A DNA stretch of 64,000 nucleotides from CAVVFX01 sp963777595. GTDB taxonomy: Bacteria; Acidobacteriota; Terriglobia; Bryobacterales; Bryobacteraceae. Numbering within the stretch: position 1 is the first letter of the stretch; the number at the start of each line of letters is the position of its first letter. The stretch covers positions 1 through 64,000 of the forward strand of contig CAVZRE010000063.1 of NCBI GenBank assembly GCA_963777595.1. Reading direction: 5' to 3'. Position numbers and translations under genes: made by a program. The notes below the pieces were generated by a model. That model did not search any database, was not told where the DNA came from, and worked only from the letters and a program-made list of their open reading frames with translations. Below are positions 18,623 through 27,586 of the stretch, in pieces.

Positions 18623-20185
18623 ATGCCTCTTAACGAAGGACACGGTGTAGCCCGGGGGGTCGAACACGGTGTACGGCCGCCGGAACATGTGGTTCATCCG
18701 GTCGATCCTCTCTCTCGCGAAGGTCTGGTATTGGATAGTGTGGCCAGGAAATTCAATGCCGATTACGAAGGCCTTTTTAAAAACACATTGGAAGCGAGCC
18801 GGCAAGAGCTGCTGCGCGCGACCGAAGTCGCCAAGAGTTATACCTTCGACCTGAACCGCTTTTGGGAGACTTCCCGCGATGCGGCAAGAAACCAATACGT
18901 CTTCGACAAAAGAACTGAAAAGCCATGGTTTGACGAGATAAACAGCAAGCTCACGGAGACCGACGAGAAGCTCAAGAGTCAGTTGGCCAAATGGGACGAG
19001 GTCACCAGCCCCTATGCGGACCACTATCAGACCGACGAGATCTACAACGCGGCACATGAGCTTCGCAGGACTATCGAAAGCGGCATGGAGAAGGTAACTA
19101 TCGACGTTTTTGGCGGCGAGCAAACCGATCCGGTCAACAGGGCCAAACAGTTATATAGCATTCGCCTGACGGGCGCGCTCGCCGGCATGGCGGAACGAAT
19201 CAACAACCGCCTGGGGACGCTCGCCGCGGGTAAGACGGCGGAGTTGGTCACCATTTCCCGCCAGACGAAAGAGCTGCTCGAGAGAACCGGAAAGGACCCG
19301 ATCGCGGAAAAGATTGCGGGCGAAGAAAAGGAAGCCCGCGAGAATCAGAGCGAGATCGGAAAGAACGAGTACAGCAAGGAGGGACTGCTGGACCTGATGA
19401 AGCGGGAACTCGAGTCCAGCCTGGAACTTAATCGCAAAGATTTAACCGCGCAAGAACGGCAGCAATTGAAGGAAGAACAGGAAAAGGTGCGGAAGGCTCT
19501 GGCCACGTTTAGAGAAGCACTCGACCACGTCGCCATGGCAGTTGGTGAAAAAACTAAGATTGCGAATGGCAGGAGCGATGTCTTCGGCGATTTCAGACAT
19601 TTGGTTGCACAAAAGCTCACACCTAAGGAGTTCGCCAGCCGTAAGGACCGCTGGGAACGCGCAGCCGTGACTTTGGCGGGCGTGGAAGGGCGGTTTACGA
19701 ACGCGGTGCTGAAGACGACTGCGGAGGGTACGCAAAGGGCACAGGAGCGGCAGGAGCGCTATCAACAGCTCCTCGACGATGCCAAAACGTCTGCCGCCAA
19801 AGATCCCGCAGGCTATTGGCGGAAAGTGAAGGGGGAGTTTTTCGATCAGATAGAGGCAGTGTCGGGAAGAGAGCTGAAAGAAACCCTCAACGAGGCTTTC
19901 AAATCCGACATGGCGAAGCAACTTCAGGATTGGAACGATCAATCGAAAAGAACACGGCTCGATCCGGTCAAATTGCAGGAGATTGCAACCAATCTGATTG
20001 CCACCATCACGAACTATTCCGAGCGGGCCGAGTTCGCGCTCCGATCGGAAACGAGAACCGCGGACACAGCGGTTGCGCAAGCTTTGCAGGAGGCCGGCGA
20101 TGGTGTTCAGGCCGCACTGGCAGCGCTGCGCACGGCGATGACGGCCAAGCTCCAATTGCTGTTCGACAAGGGCGCATTCAACTGA
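18623..20185 (+). CDS. Helical coiled-coil protein of unknown function (cluster gene 2)
   Basis: The start is the second of two close ATGs (18623); the first at 18618 is out of frame. GGAG lies nine bases upstream. The 520-residue product is almost entirely charged amphipathic helix (NSKLTETDEKLKSQLAKWDE, LTAQERQQLKEEQEKVRKAL, EGTQRAQERQERYQQLLDDA) without signal peptide, membrane segment or any cysteine. It suggests a long coiled-coil or helical-bundle scaffold. A His/Pro-rich N-terminus (about residues 5-28) precedes the helices. I recognise no family. Its stop lies 25 bases before cluster gene 3, which has its own strong ribosome site, so the two are very likely co-transcribed and may form a complex. 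Confidence 0.82.
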   Translation: MPLNEGHGVARGVEHGVRPPEHVVHPVDPLSREGLVLDSVARKFNADYEGLFKNTLEASRQELLRATEVAKSYTFDLNRFWETSRDAARNQYVFDKRTEKPWFDEINSKLTETDEKLKSQLAKWDEVTSPYADHYQTDEIYNAAHELRRTIESGMEKVTIDVFGGEQTDPVNRAKQLYSIRLTGALAGMAERINNRLGTLAAGKTAELVTISRQTKELLERTGKDPIAEKIAGEEKEARENQSEIGKNEYSKEGLLDLMKRELESSLELNRKDLTAQERQQLKEEQEKVRKALATFREALDHVAMAVGEKTKIANGRSDVFGDFRHLVAQKLTPKEFASRKDRWERAAVTLAGVEGRFTNAVLKTTAEGTQRAQERQERYQQLLDDAKTSAAKDPAGYWRKVKGEFFDQIEAVSGRELKETLNEAFKSDMAKQLQDWNDQSKRTRLDPVKLQEIATNLIATITNYSERAEFALRSETRTADTAVAQALQEAGDGVQAALAALRTAMTAKLQLLFDKGAFN

Positions 20186-20210
20186 GGACGGCGGAACGAG
20201 GAGGAATACG

Positions 20211-23200
20211 ATGGGGGACGTTGCGAACACTATGCCCGCGGCAGTCAGCGTTTTTGATCCGTGTTTCGCCGATACGGTGGAGCGTGGGGCGAAAAATGAG
20301 GTATTGGCGTCGACCGTCCGGACGGCGCGCGAAGTCGTACTGACCCAGGAGGCGTCCGCGCCGTCGGCAAAGGCGATCAAGATCGCTAATACGGAGAGCA
20401 TCACGATCTGGGGCGACGTGGTGCGCGTACACGGAACCATTCGGACGCCGGGACGGGCCATCAAAATCTTCTGCCGGCTGCTCGATTTTATTTCAGGAAC
20501 GGACGACAAAAGCGGAATCGATGTTAGCGGTGCAGGCGGCAAGGACGGGGAAGCGAAAGACGTTCGGGCCGCGGCGGGAAAGGATGGAATCAACCGGAAG
20601 GACGCTGACGGCAAAGACGGTGAAAACGGTACTCATGGCGATCCCGGGAAAAACGGGGGCACCATCGAGATTTGCTGCGACACGATCGTGGTGTCGGGTG
20701 AAGTCATCCTGAGCGCGGATGGCGGGCGAGGCGGGAACGGTGCTCCCGGCCAGCATGGGGGACACGGCGGAGATGGGTCCACGGGATTCACGACCGAAGG
20801 GGAGAGAGTTGGCGCGTTCGGCGGAAGTGGCGGGAGAGGCGGTCACGGCGGCGACGGCGGCAACGCCGGTAATGCCGGTGCGATCACACTCCAGTTGATG
20901 AATATCGTCCGCAGTGGAGATAAAAGCCGGCTGACGGTCCGGGCGTTCGGAGGCCGTGGCGGCAATGGCGCCGCTCCGGGAAAAGGAGGCAACGGGGGCG
21001 ACGGCGGCACGCCCGCGCCGCAGATTTTCGAAAGTCGTACTGGCCATCAATACGAGCGTTTCTACCTTGGAGGGGCGGATGCCGGCGGAGGCGGAATCTG
21101 CGGCGTTCCGGGTTACGGCGGCGGTCCTGGCGTTACAGGCGTCGTGAAGCTGGGGGTTCCGATTTCCGTGAAACCAGGTTCGGAATCGAAGTTCTATTCC
21201 AGGTTTCACTGGGATTGGCTTTACGAGGCCAAATCGCCGGCAGAGAAGGGGCTGCTCGATGCGCTGTTGGGAGCAGCGACGGTAGCTTTTCCAGACAAGC
21301 CGCTGAGCGGACGGGATTGTGAGCCGCTCCCCAATCGGAATGAGTGCGGGCTACCGGGAAAGCCTGGCCAAGGGTCAGAGCTGGGCCGTGCCGATAAGCA
21401 AAACTTCGATCCCGCGCACCCTGAACGTACCGGTATCCATTCGGGCGCGGTTGGCAAAGTGCGCCCAAACGTCACCGCTCGCAAGGAAAAAGCGGCGAAG
21501 GCTCCAACGACGCCGGCAAAACTCGACCTCACCCGGCATCAAAAGATCGAGTACAAAGATCTTGCGGCCCAGGCTGACATGGAACAGCTCAAGATGCTTT
21601 TCGAGTCTGTGCGGACCCGTTACCTTTTGACCGGTTCGCAAACGGATTTTGAGAATGTCCAGGTGATCATGGAAACGCTGGTGTGGCTGGCGTCGGTCGC
21701 CGAGTCGAAGGATAAGCCGCTCTTTGACGCGGCCTCGGCCACGCTAAATAATCTGAGGGAAGGATGGAACGTGTTCGGAAGGGACACCGATTTCGCCGCC
21801 TTGGGAACCCTGAAGGACTACCAGGATGATCTGACCACCATGCTTGACCTGTTCGATCCCATCGAACGCACGTATACAAAACTCAATAAGTCTTTAAAGG
21901 CCACGAGCGAGCAGGATAAGTACTTGAAGAACGTGATCGGACGACAAAAGACTCTGATCGGCGGGCTGCAGAAGCTTGAGAACAAGATCGTGGATCAAAT
22001 CAAGAGCGTGGCGGTGGAATTCCAGACTCTCGACGATGCGCGAAGGCATTCCGCAAGTGTACTGACGGATCGTCTTAACCGTCTGCGAGGTGATATTCAA
22101 GAGGCCATCGGACTTTCAGCGGCCGATTTTTGCAATCTGTTTACGCAACTCTCGTTCACCAGCGTGGAACCCTCAAGGGAAGACGGGGTGATCGGGTTCC
22201 TGGATGGTTTCGGGGCGCGCGGTGGAGCGATGGTCCTCAGCCAGGCAGGGGAGATGGTCCACAAAGCGCTCGAAAACGTTCCATCCGATACGGGGGCTCC
22301 GATCAATAAGAACTGGTGTATCCGCCGGATGCAATATCTCAACAAATCGGTGAATACAGTCGCGGGCTTGAAGGAGGCGAAAGATGGGCTCATCAAGACC
22401 GATCCGTCGGCCGAGTTTCGCCTGCTGGCGACGCGTGAGCAGTTGGAAGCGATCTGTTCCAATTTTTATGAACAGTTTCCGGTAGCCAAGGAGGCGGTAG
22501 ACGTTCTCGACGAATATATCGAGACGGTCGCGGCGCGGAACGAGAAGATTGCGGAATACAACCAACTGCTTACCGAACTCTGTTACATCCGCGGCGAGAG
22601 GCAGAAGACCGAGGCGCAACAAGTGGAGGCCGAAGGTACGCAGCGAAAGACTTCGAGCCCTGGTCTGCATGCCATGGCCGGCTATGCGAGCGCGCTCCGC
22701 AGACATGCTTTGGAGCGGTGTATCGAGCAACTCTACATGGCGAGCCGGGTGCTCACTATGCAGGCGCTCGATTCGTACGATGTGTTTGCTGACGTGCTGG
22801 GGCAGTTGGGGTCGACGCCGGGAGAACTCGATTCCAGCGCTCTCAAAGTGGGGCTGATCGACATCATCGAGAAGAAACTGGCGGAGAAGCAGAGCAAGGG
22901 TACGTTAACCGACTACGAGTCTCTGGGCAGTCGTTGTAAGGTAATCCTGACTCCGGAAAAGAATCCTCTGTTGTTTAGAATGCTTTCGCAAGGCAAGGCC
23001 GGCACGTTCCAAATCCTGCCGGTGGGTCCCGACACGACGATGGAGCGGAATCCGTTCGCCAGGATGGCGGAAGTGAGGGTCACGGGAATTCGCTGCACCG
23101 CTATAGGAGCCACGACCAGCGACGGGACGCTGGCTTTCGAGATCACCCATCCGGGCATCGAGACATTTTACCGAGAGGACGGACATTCGATCCGGCTTCG

Positions 23201-23450
23201 CCATACTCCGGTCACCACACCCTGCCGATACGATATGAAGTCCCCGGGTCCCCCAGGGTATGTGGCGCTTGACAGGGATCACCGGATGATTGGTCCGTTT
23301 TGCGCGTGGATCATCAGGATTCCCGAAGCGGCAAACGATAAGCTCAATCTGACGGGGCTGCACTCGATTACCGTCGAATTCCAAGGTAAATTCCGGGCAT
23401 TCCAAGCGGGCGCGGAGTCCGGGGCTCTGGCTGGGGCGGTCACGGGGTAG
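20211..23450 (+). CDS. Glycine-rich, helical and beta-sandwich giant protein (cluster gene 3)
   Basis: The 1079-residue protein starts at ATG 20211 behind GAGGAGGAA. Residues 1-100 are beta-rich (SITIWGDVVRVHGTIRTPGR). Residues about 104-310 are glycine-rich with collagen-like and PGRS-like runs (GKDGENGTHGDPGKNGG, GGSGGRGGHGGDGGNAGNAG), interrupted by short strands (TIEICCDTIVVSGEVILSA; ITLQLMNIV), which suggests a glycine-rich beta-solenoid. Residues about 410-890 are helical with coiled-coil character (LNKSLKATSEQDKYLKNVIG). The last 180 residues look like a beta-sandwich (MAEVRVTGIRCTAIGATTSD). No signal peptide or membrane helix is present. I do not recognise the whole protein. Its domain order of solenoid, stalk and sandwich recalls adhesins or large toxins, but no motif proves that. 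Confidence 0.82.
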   Translation: MGDVANTMPAAVSVFDPCFADTVERGAKNEVLASTVRTAREVVLTQEASAPSAKAIKIANTESITIWGDVVRVHGTIRTPGRAIKIFCRLLDFISGTDDKSGIDVSGAGGKDGEAKDVRAAAGKDGINRKDADGKDGENGTHGDPGKNGGTIEICCDTIVVSGEVILSADGGRGGNGAPGQHGGHGGDGSTGFTTEGERVGAFGGSGGRGGHGGDGGNAGNAGAITLQLMNIVRSGDKSRLTVRAFGGRGGNGAAPGKGGNGGDGGTPAPQIFESRTGHQYERFYLGGADAGGGGICGVPGYGGGPGVTGVVKLGVPISVKPGSESKFYSRFHWDWLYEAKSPAEKGLLDALLGAATVAFPDKPLSGRDCEPLPNRNECGLPGKPGQGSELGRADKQNFDPAHPERTGIHSGAVGKVRPNVTARKEKAAKAPTTPAKLDLTRHQKIEYKDLAAQADMEQLKMLFESVRTRYLLTGSQTDFENVQVIMETLVWLASVAESKDKPLFDAASATLNNLREGWNVFGRDTDFAALGTLKDYQDDLTTMLDLFDPIERTYTKLNKSLKATSEQDKYLKNVIGRQKTLIGGLQKLENKIVDQIKSVAVEFQTLDDARRHSASVLTDRLNRLRGDIQEAIGLSAADFCNLFTQLSFTSVEPSREDGVIGFLDGFGARGGAMVLSQAGEMVHKALENVPSDTGAPINKNWCIRRMQYLNKSVNTVAGLKEAKDGLIKTDPSAEFRLLATREQLEAICSNFYEQFPVAKEAVDVLDEYIETVAARNEKIAEYNQLLTELCYIRGERQKTEAQQVEAEGTQRKTSSPGLHAMAGYASALRRHALERCIEQLYMASRVLTMQALDSYDVFADVLGQLGSTPGELDSSALKVGLIDIIEKKLAEKQSKGTLTDYESLGSRCKVILTPEKNPLLFRMLSQGKAGTFQILPVGPDTTMERNPFARMAEVRVTGIRCTAIGATTSDGTLAFEITHPGIETFYREDGHSIRLRHTPVTTPCRYDMKSPGPPGYVALDRDHRMIGPFCAWIIRIPEAANDKLNLTGLHSITVEFQGKFRAFQAGAESGALAGAVTG

Positions 23451-23511
23451 CAGCGGGTGGGGGCGTTAGCCGTTTTTGGCGATTCTCCGCCACATTTTGG
23501 ACGTTGGTCTC

Positions 23512-23549
23512 AAACGGCCTTCAAGGAGAATGACCGTCGGCATGCGAGG
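23512..23549. repeat. Intergenic element, copy 1, left of the BlaI locus
   Basis: This 38-base element is similar to 26145-26180 (32 of 36 aligned bases equal, plus a two-base gap). The core TTC-A/G-AGGAGAATGAC is shared. The copies sit in the same orientation on either side of the blaI-blaR1 genes. Confidence 0.6.
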
Positions 23550-23610
23550 CTGACGTTCACGGGACTACAACGCGACTTTCTGCCAACGGAACACCCCGTT
23601 TGATCCGGGC

Positions 23611-23654
23611 TTGACATGCGACATCTGTCGCGCTTAGAATGTGACAAGCGTCGC
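23611..23654 (+). promoter_or_regulatory. blaI promoter with two BlaI-type operators
   Basis: A sigma-70-like promoter reads TTGACA (23611-23616), 18 bases, TAGAAT (23635-23640). The perfect inverted repeat GCGACA-TC-TGTCGC (23618-23631) fills the spacer. A related site GTGACAAGCGTCGC follows at 23641-23654, directly after the -10 box. The second site matches the first at 10 of 14 positions. Two dyads overlapping the promoter of a BlaI/MecI-family gene fit autorepression by BlaI dimers. The start codon is 21-27 bases further on. Confidence 0.75.
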
Positions 23655-23675
23655 AGATGATTCCGGCGCGAGACG

Positions 23676-24077
23676 ATGACCATGCCCAAAACGATCGCTA
23701 AGCCGCTCACGCGCCGGGAGCGGGAAATCATGAACGCCGTCTTTGCGCTAGGCAATCGTGCGTCGGCGGAGGAGATTCGCGCGTGCCTGACGAGCCCGCC
23801 CGGCGATTCCTCGGTTCGCGTCATGCTCGCGAGGCTCGAAAAGAAGGGCTGCCTGAAACACCAGCAGTACGGCGTCCGCTATATCTACTCGGCCACAATC
23901 TCGCCGGCTGTCGCCAAACGCACAGCGCTGCAACAGTACCTGCAAACCTTCTTCGGTGGCTCGCTGAGGCAGATGATGACGGCTCTCGTCGCCGAGGCGT
24001 CTTGGACCGACGACGAACTCGACGCGCTCAAGGATGAAATCGACCGTGTTCGCAGGGACAGGAGAAAACAGCCATGA
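23676..24077 (+). CDS. blaI: BlaI/MecI/CopY-family transcriptional repressor
   Basis: The 133-residue protein begins at ATG 23676, with a second in-frame ATG at 23682. It is a winged-helix repressor of the BlaI/MecI type: PLTRREREIMNAVFALG, then recognition helix DSSVRVMLARLEKKG and wing QYGVRYIYSA, followed by the helical dimerisation tail LDALKDEIDRVRR. Such repressors bind dyads as dimers and are inactivated when the partner peptidase BlaR1 signals. The last codons overlap the ATG of the blaR1-like gene by four bases, so both are translated from one message. The promoter upstream carries two matching dyads. Confidence 0.92.
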   Translation: MTMPKTIAKPLTRREREIMNAVFALGNRASAEEIRACLTSPPGDSSVRVMLARLEKKGCLKHQQYGVRYIYSATISPAVAKRTALQQYLQTFFGGSLRQMMTALVAEASWTDDELDALKDEIDRVRRDRRKQP

Positions 24078-25793
24078 CACCGATCATTAACGAGGTAGTG
24101 CTCGCGGTGAGTAGTTCGCTGGCCGCGTCGGTTGTCGCCAAGGCGACCGTCACAACGGCGTTGGGACTCATCGGTACCTGGCTGGCGCGTCGTAGCCGCG
24201 CGGCAGTGCGCCATACGCTGCTGGCGGTGGCCTTCGGCATGCTGCTGGTGCTGCCGATCGCCTCAATCGTCGCTCCGCCTGTTCACATCGCAGTGAGGTC
24301 GCCCGCGCAGGATCAGATCGCGCCCGTCTTCGCAAGGGCGTCCCACGCGATTCCGCCTGTTGGGCCGACGCACTCAAGCGTTGGCGGCCCATCCGTAGGT
24401 CCCCAATCGGTCGGACTTTCGCCGTCCTCTCTATTGCTCTGGGGATGGATCGGCGGGGCAGTACTTTTTCTGCTGCCCGTGGTGACGGGCCTGTGGCAAG
24501 TTCGTTTGCTGCGGCGATCTGGTCTGCCGTGGCGGCATGGGCAGTCGGTTGGGGAAGGATCGGCGCTCGACGCCGAACCCGGCGCGTCGAGGTGTTTTGC
24601 ACGACACGGTGCCAGGACCGATGACCTGCGGCGTAGTGCATCCTGCCATCGTGCTGCCCGAGACGCCCAGGCCTGGAGTGAGGACGACCTCAATCGCGCC
24701 TCGTGCATGAACTAGAACACGTGCGGCGTGGCGACTGGATGACTCACTGCCTCGCGCGCGTCGTATGCGCAGTCGTATTGGTTCCATCCTTTGGTCTGGG
24801 TCGCGTGGCGGCAACTGGCCGTCGAAGCGGAACGGTCCTGCGACGACGCGGTGCTGGCGCGCTCGGGGCCACGGCCTATGCCGATCAACTGGTGGGGCTC
24901 GCCCGGCGCTTGTCTGCCGCCGAAATCCCCGCTCTTAGCGATGGCGAACCATGCCGATCTCCGACGCGGGTCCGCGCGGTGCTCGACAGTCGGCAGCGTC
25001 GTGGCCGGGCGGAAACTTTCCAGTGGCGCTCGCCTGCGCCGTCGCGGCGGTGCTCCTCGTCACGTTATCTCCCCTCAGGACAGTTGCCGCGCCCCAGCTT
25101 TCCAACACAGACGTCCATTTCGATGTCGTCGCGATCCGGGAGAACAGGTCCCGATTGTTAAGGCGGGGATGTCGCTGCGAGACGGATCACTTCAGGTTAA
25201 TAACCTGCTTTTGAAGTCACTGATTACGAGCGCCTACGGGGTGCGTGAGGTATTGATCTTCGGGTTACCCGGTTGGGCTGAAAAAGCACGCTACGATATT
25301 CGCGCCAAGGTGACAGATGCCGATCCGAAAGTAATGGATGGTATCAGCCGTGAACAGCGGCGAGCCTTGATGGCAGCGATGCTGGAAGATCGATTTCACT
25401 TGAGGTTGCACGCGGTCACGAAGAACCTGCCGGTCTACGATCTCACGGTAGCCAGGGGCGGACCGAGATTCAGCGAGAGCGTTCGTCCCGGCGTCGAACC
25501 ACATCTGGAGATCTGGGAGGACGGAGTACAGCGCAACGGACGCTTCGATCCTGGGACTGTCTTATTTTTTGGAAGAAGTTGTCGAGCGCACAGTGATCGA
25601 TAAAACAGGCCTGACGGGCGCGTACGATCTTCATCTGCAGTGGGCGCCAGATCTGACGGGCGCTCCCGACAGCGATACTTTTCCGTCCATTTTCACCGCA
25701 CTTCAGGAGCAGTTGGGGTTGAAGCTTCAGCCAAATAGGGGCCCGGTGAAAACACTTTTCGTGGATCATTTAGAACGGCCCTCTGAGAACTAA
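24074..25793 (+). pseudogene. BlaR1-type M56 peptidase fused to TIGR03435 domain, frame-broken
   Basis: The first segment (24074 on) has membrane helices of an M56 peptidase (VRHTLLAVAFGMLLVLPIAS; LLLWGWIGGAVLFLLPVV). The matching continuation lies in other frames: VLHDTVPGPMTCGVVHPAIV (about 24596-24655), zinc site HELEHVRRGDW (about 24704-24736), AVEAERSCDDAVLA (about 24812-24853), TRVRAVLDSRQRRGRA (about 24970-25010) and membrane helix VALACAVAAVLLVTLSPLR. The region from FDVVAIREN (about 25118) through LITSAYGVRE, EDRFHLRLHAVTKNLPVYDL and IDKTGLTGAYDL to the stop is a TIGR03435 domain, a family expanded in Solibacter. Intact, it would be about 570 residues: a membrane sensor with a secreted tail controlling BlaI. 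At least five frame changes are needed to read it. Confidence 0.8.
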
Positions 25794-26559
25794 ACTCATG
25801 GCGAATGTGGTCGCGATCCTTGCCAAAGCCTCCAAGGGTGAGCGGACTAATCTGCCGCGCCCGCGCAAAACCCCGAAAACCGGAAATTATCGTAATGCGG
25901 GTCCCACGTTGCAAAACCAGTAGGTTTTGAGAATACTCGCGGGGCCTGTAGACTCAGGGGTTCGGGCGTTTCAAATTCTTATCGCACAATCAAAGTAAAA
26001 CGGTGCGCGGCGCGATGTTGGGATTGTCGCCGGCCCGATCGCACAGCTCGGTCTCAAAACTGAGTGAGCGCTTAGGGCGCGACAGGCATATGGGATTGAC
26101 TCCACTTGGACGCGAAGTCGTTTAAAACCGAACAAGTGGGCCGGAAACGGCGTTCGAGGAGAATGACTTTCGGCGCGAGGGTGTTGGTCCCGTCAACGGG
26201 AGCTCCGTACCATACAATTGTGAAGCCCTAAGCAGCGGGACAAGGGGGCAGTTCCTGGCGACATCTTCAACCAGGATTACGCTGCTTTGTTCTTCCGTCC
26301 GCGAGTTCGATTCGGTTGGGCCTGGATGGGGGGAGAGCCCCAGCTCCATCGGCTGGGCGCGCGGGCGGACCGCCAGCGCAAGTACCGACGGAAGAAGGCG
26401 TAGCCGGATCGAGAGAATAAATTCCGGTATGGACTCACCCTAGTAACATGGCGTACGGGCTCAAGAATTCCGGGAAACTTCACGTTACGTAACGTTAGCT
26501 TACAATTCAAGGCTTGACCATTCCCACAGACAGGAGCGAAACTGGCAAGACTGGGACGA
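25794..26559. other. Intergenic region, 766 bases, holding a repeat copy
   Basis: No gene can be supported here. The stretch contains one copy of a short element found also at 23512 (26145-26180). A forward frame open from about 26140 to 26430 gives low-complexity peptide, and reverse frames of 75-77 residues have no start context, so none is called. The last 60 bases are AT-rich and should contain the promoter of the gene at 26560. Confidence 0.5.
26145..26180. repeat. Intergenic element, copy 2, right of the BlaI locus
   Basis: This is the second copy of the element at 23512-23549, in the same orientation and 2.6 kb away. The pair encloses the BlaI promoter, blaI and the blaR1-like gene. 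It could be a dispersed intergenic repeat or a duplication left by insertion. Confidence 0.6.
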
Positions 26560-27564
26560 ATGAAAAATACTCTCTGGCTACTCTTGGCGGCGTCGCTCGC
26601 CGCGATCTCTCAAACGGCACCTGCCCCGCGGCCGCAGCAGCAACGCTACTCGAGCAGGATCACGATCCTGGACATTCGCGACAAGTCAACCCGTACGATC
26701 TACCAGGCGGATACGCTTTTCGAGGCTCCGAACTGGACGTCCGACGGCAAATACCTGATCGTCAATTCAGGCGGGCGTCTGCTCCGGTTAGCAGTCGATG
26801 GGGACGGCAACAAACCCGAGCCCATCGGCATCGATCCCACCTTACGGTTGAACAACGACCACGCTCCTTCTCCAGATGGAAAGATGATCGCGTTTTCCGC
26901 GTCGACCGCAACGTCCCACGGGTCACAGGTGTATCTTTGCAATGCCGATGGCTCCCATTTGCGGTTGATGGCGAAAGAGACGCCCAGTTACTTCCACGGC
27001 TGGTCGCCGGACGGCAAGTATCTGGCGTATGTCCACCAGCATCCTCCGGCGAACGGCGGTCCCGCGAACTACGACATCTTCCGCATTCCGGCGAGCGGCG
27101 GGGAAGCGGAACAACTCGACTCCAATGTGGGGTACGATGACGGTCCCGACTATTCGCCCGACGGCAAGTGGATCTATTTCAATTCCGACCGCTCCGGCAA
27201 GTGGGACATCTGGCGTATTCCGGCGAATGGTGCGGGGCCGGACGATCAGAAAGCGGAACGGATCACCAACGAAGAAACCGAGGATTGGTTCCCGCATCCT
27301 TCCCCCAATGGCAAGCTTCTGCTGTTTCTTGCGTTCGCGAAAGGCACAGCGACCCACAATGAGAAACTCCCCGGCACGCAACTGCGCATGATGCCGATGC
27401 CGGGAGCGAAGCCTGCCGGACGGCCAAAAGTGGAGGTGGTGGCTACTTTCTTCGGCGGCCAGGGAACCATCAACGTGAATTCGTGGGCGCCGGATTCCAA
27501 GCGCTTTGCCTATGTTATCTACGAAGCACTTCCTGCTATGAGTCCTGCCACCGGGGCCCGATAA
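26560..27564 (+). CDS. Secreted TolB-like beta-propeller protein
   Basis: The 334-residue product has a signal peptide (MKNTLWLLLAASLAAISQTA) and at least five TolB/PD40-type blades: WTSDGKYLIVNS, PSPDGKMIAFSAS, WSPDGKYLAYVHQ, YSPDGKWIYFNSDRSG and PSPNGKLLLFLAF. Such propellers act in the periplasm or at the surface as binding platforms and lack catalytic residues. The gene is followed after 22 bases by a concanavalin-like secreted protein, so the two may be co-transcribed. TolB itself is not implied: the N-terminal TolB domain is absent and no Tol-Pal genes are nearby. Confidence 0.85.
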   Translation: MKNTLWLLLAASLAAISQTAPAPRPQQQRYSSRITILDIRDKSTRTIYQADTLFEAPNWTSDGKYLIVNSGGRLLRLAVDGDGNKPEPIGIDPTLRLNNDHAPSPDGKMIAFSASTATSHGSQVYLCNADGSHLRLMAKETPSYFHGWSPDGKYLAYVHQHPPANGGPANYDIFRIPASGGEAEQLDSNVGYDDGPDYSPDGKWIYFNSDRSGKWDIWRIPANGAGPDDQKAERITNEETEDWFPHPSPNGKLLLFLAFAKGTATHNEKLPGTQLRMMPMPGAKPAGRPKVEVVATFFGGQGTINVNSWAPDSKRFAYVIYEALPAMSPATGAR

Positions 27565-27586
27565 GCAAAGTGATAGGAATAGACAC

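Noticed and set aside
19442..20614. Reverse 390-residue frame
   Set aside because: It is antisense to the intact coiled-coil and glycine-rich genes; composition (Ser, Arg, Leu, Pro) is that of a shadow frame.
20720..21140. Short repetitive DNA resembling a repeat array or CRISPR
   Set aside because: The repetition comes from glycine codons inside an intact gene; there are no constant repeats with unique spacers.
26140..26430. Forward open stretch of about 95 codons in the gap after the blaR1-like gene
   Set aside because: No start context, no recognisable motif, Ser/Arg/Gly-rich composition of a chance frame in GC-rich DNA.
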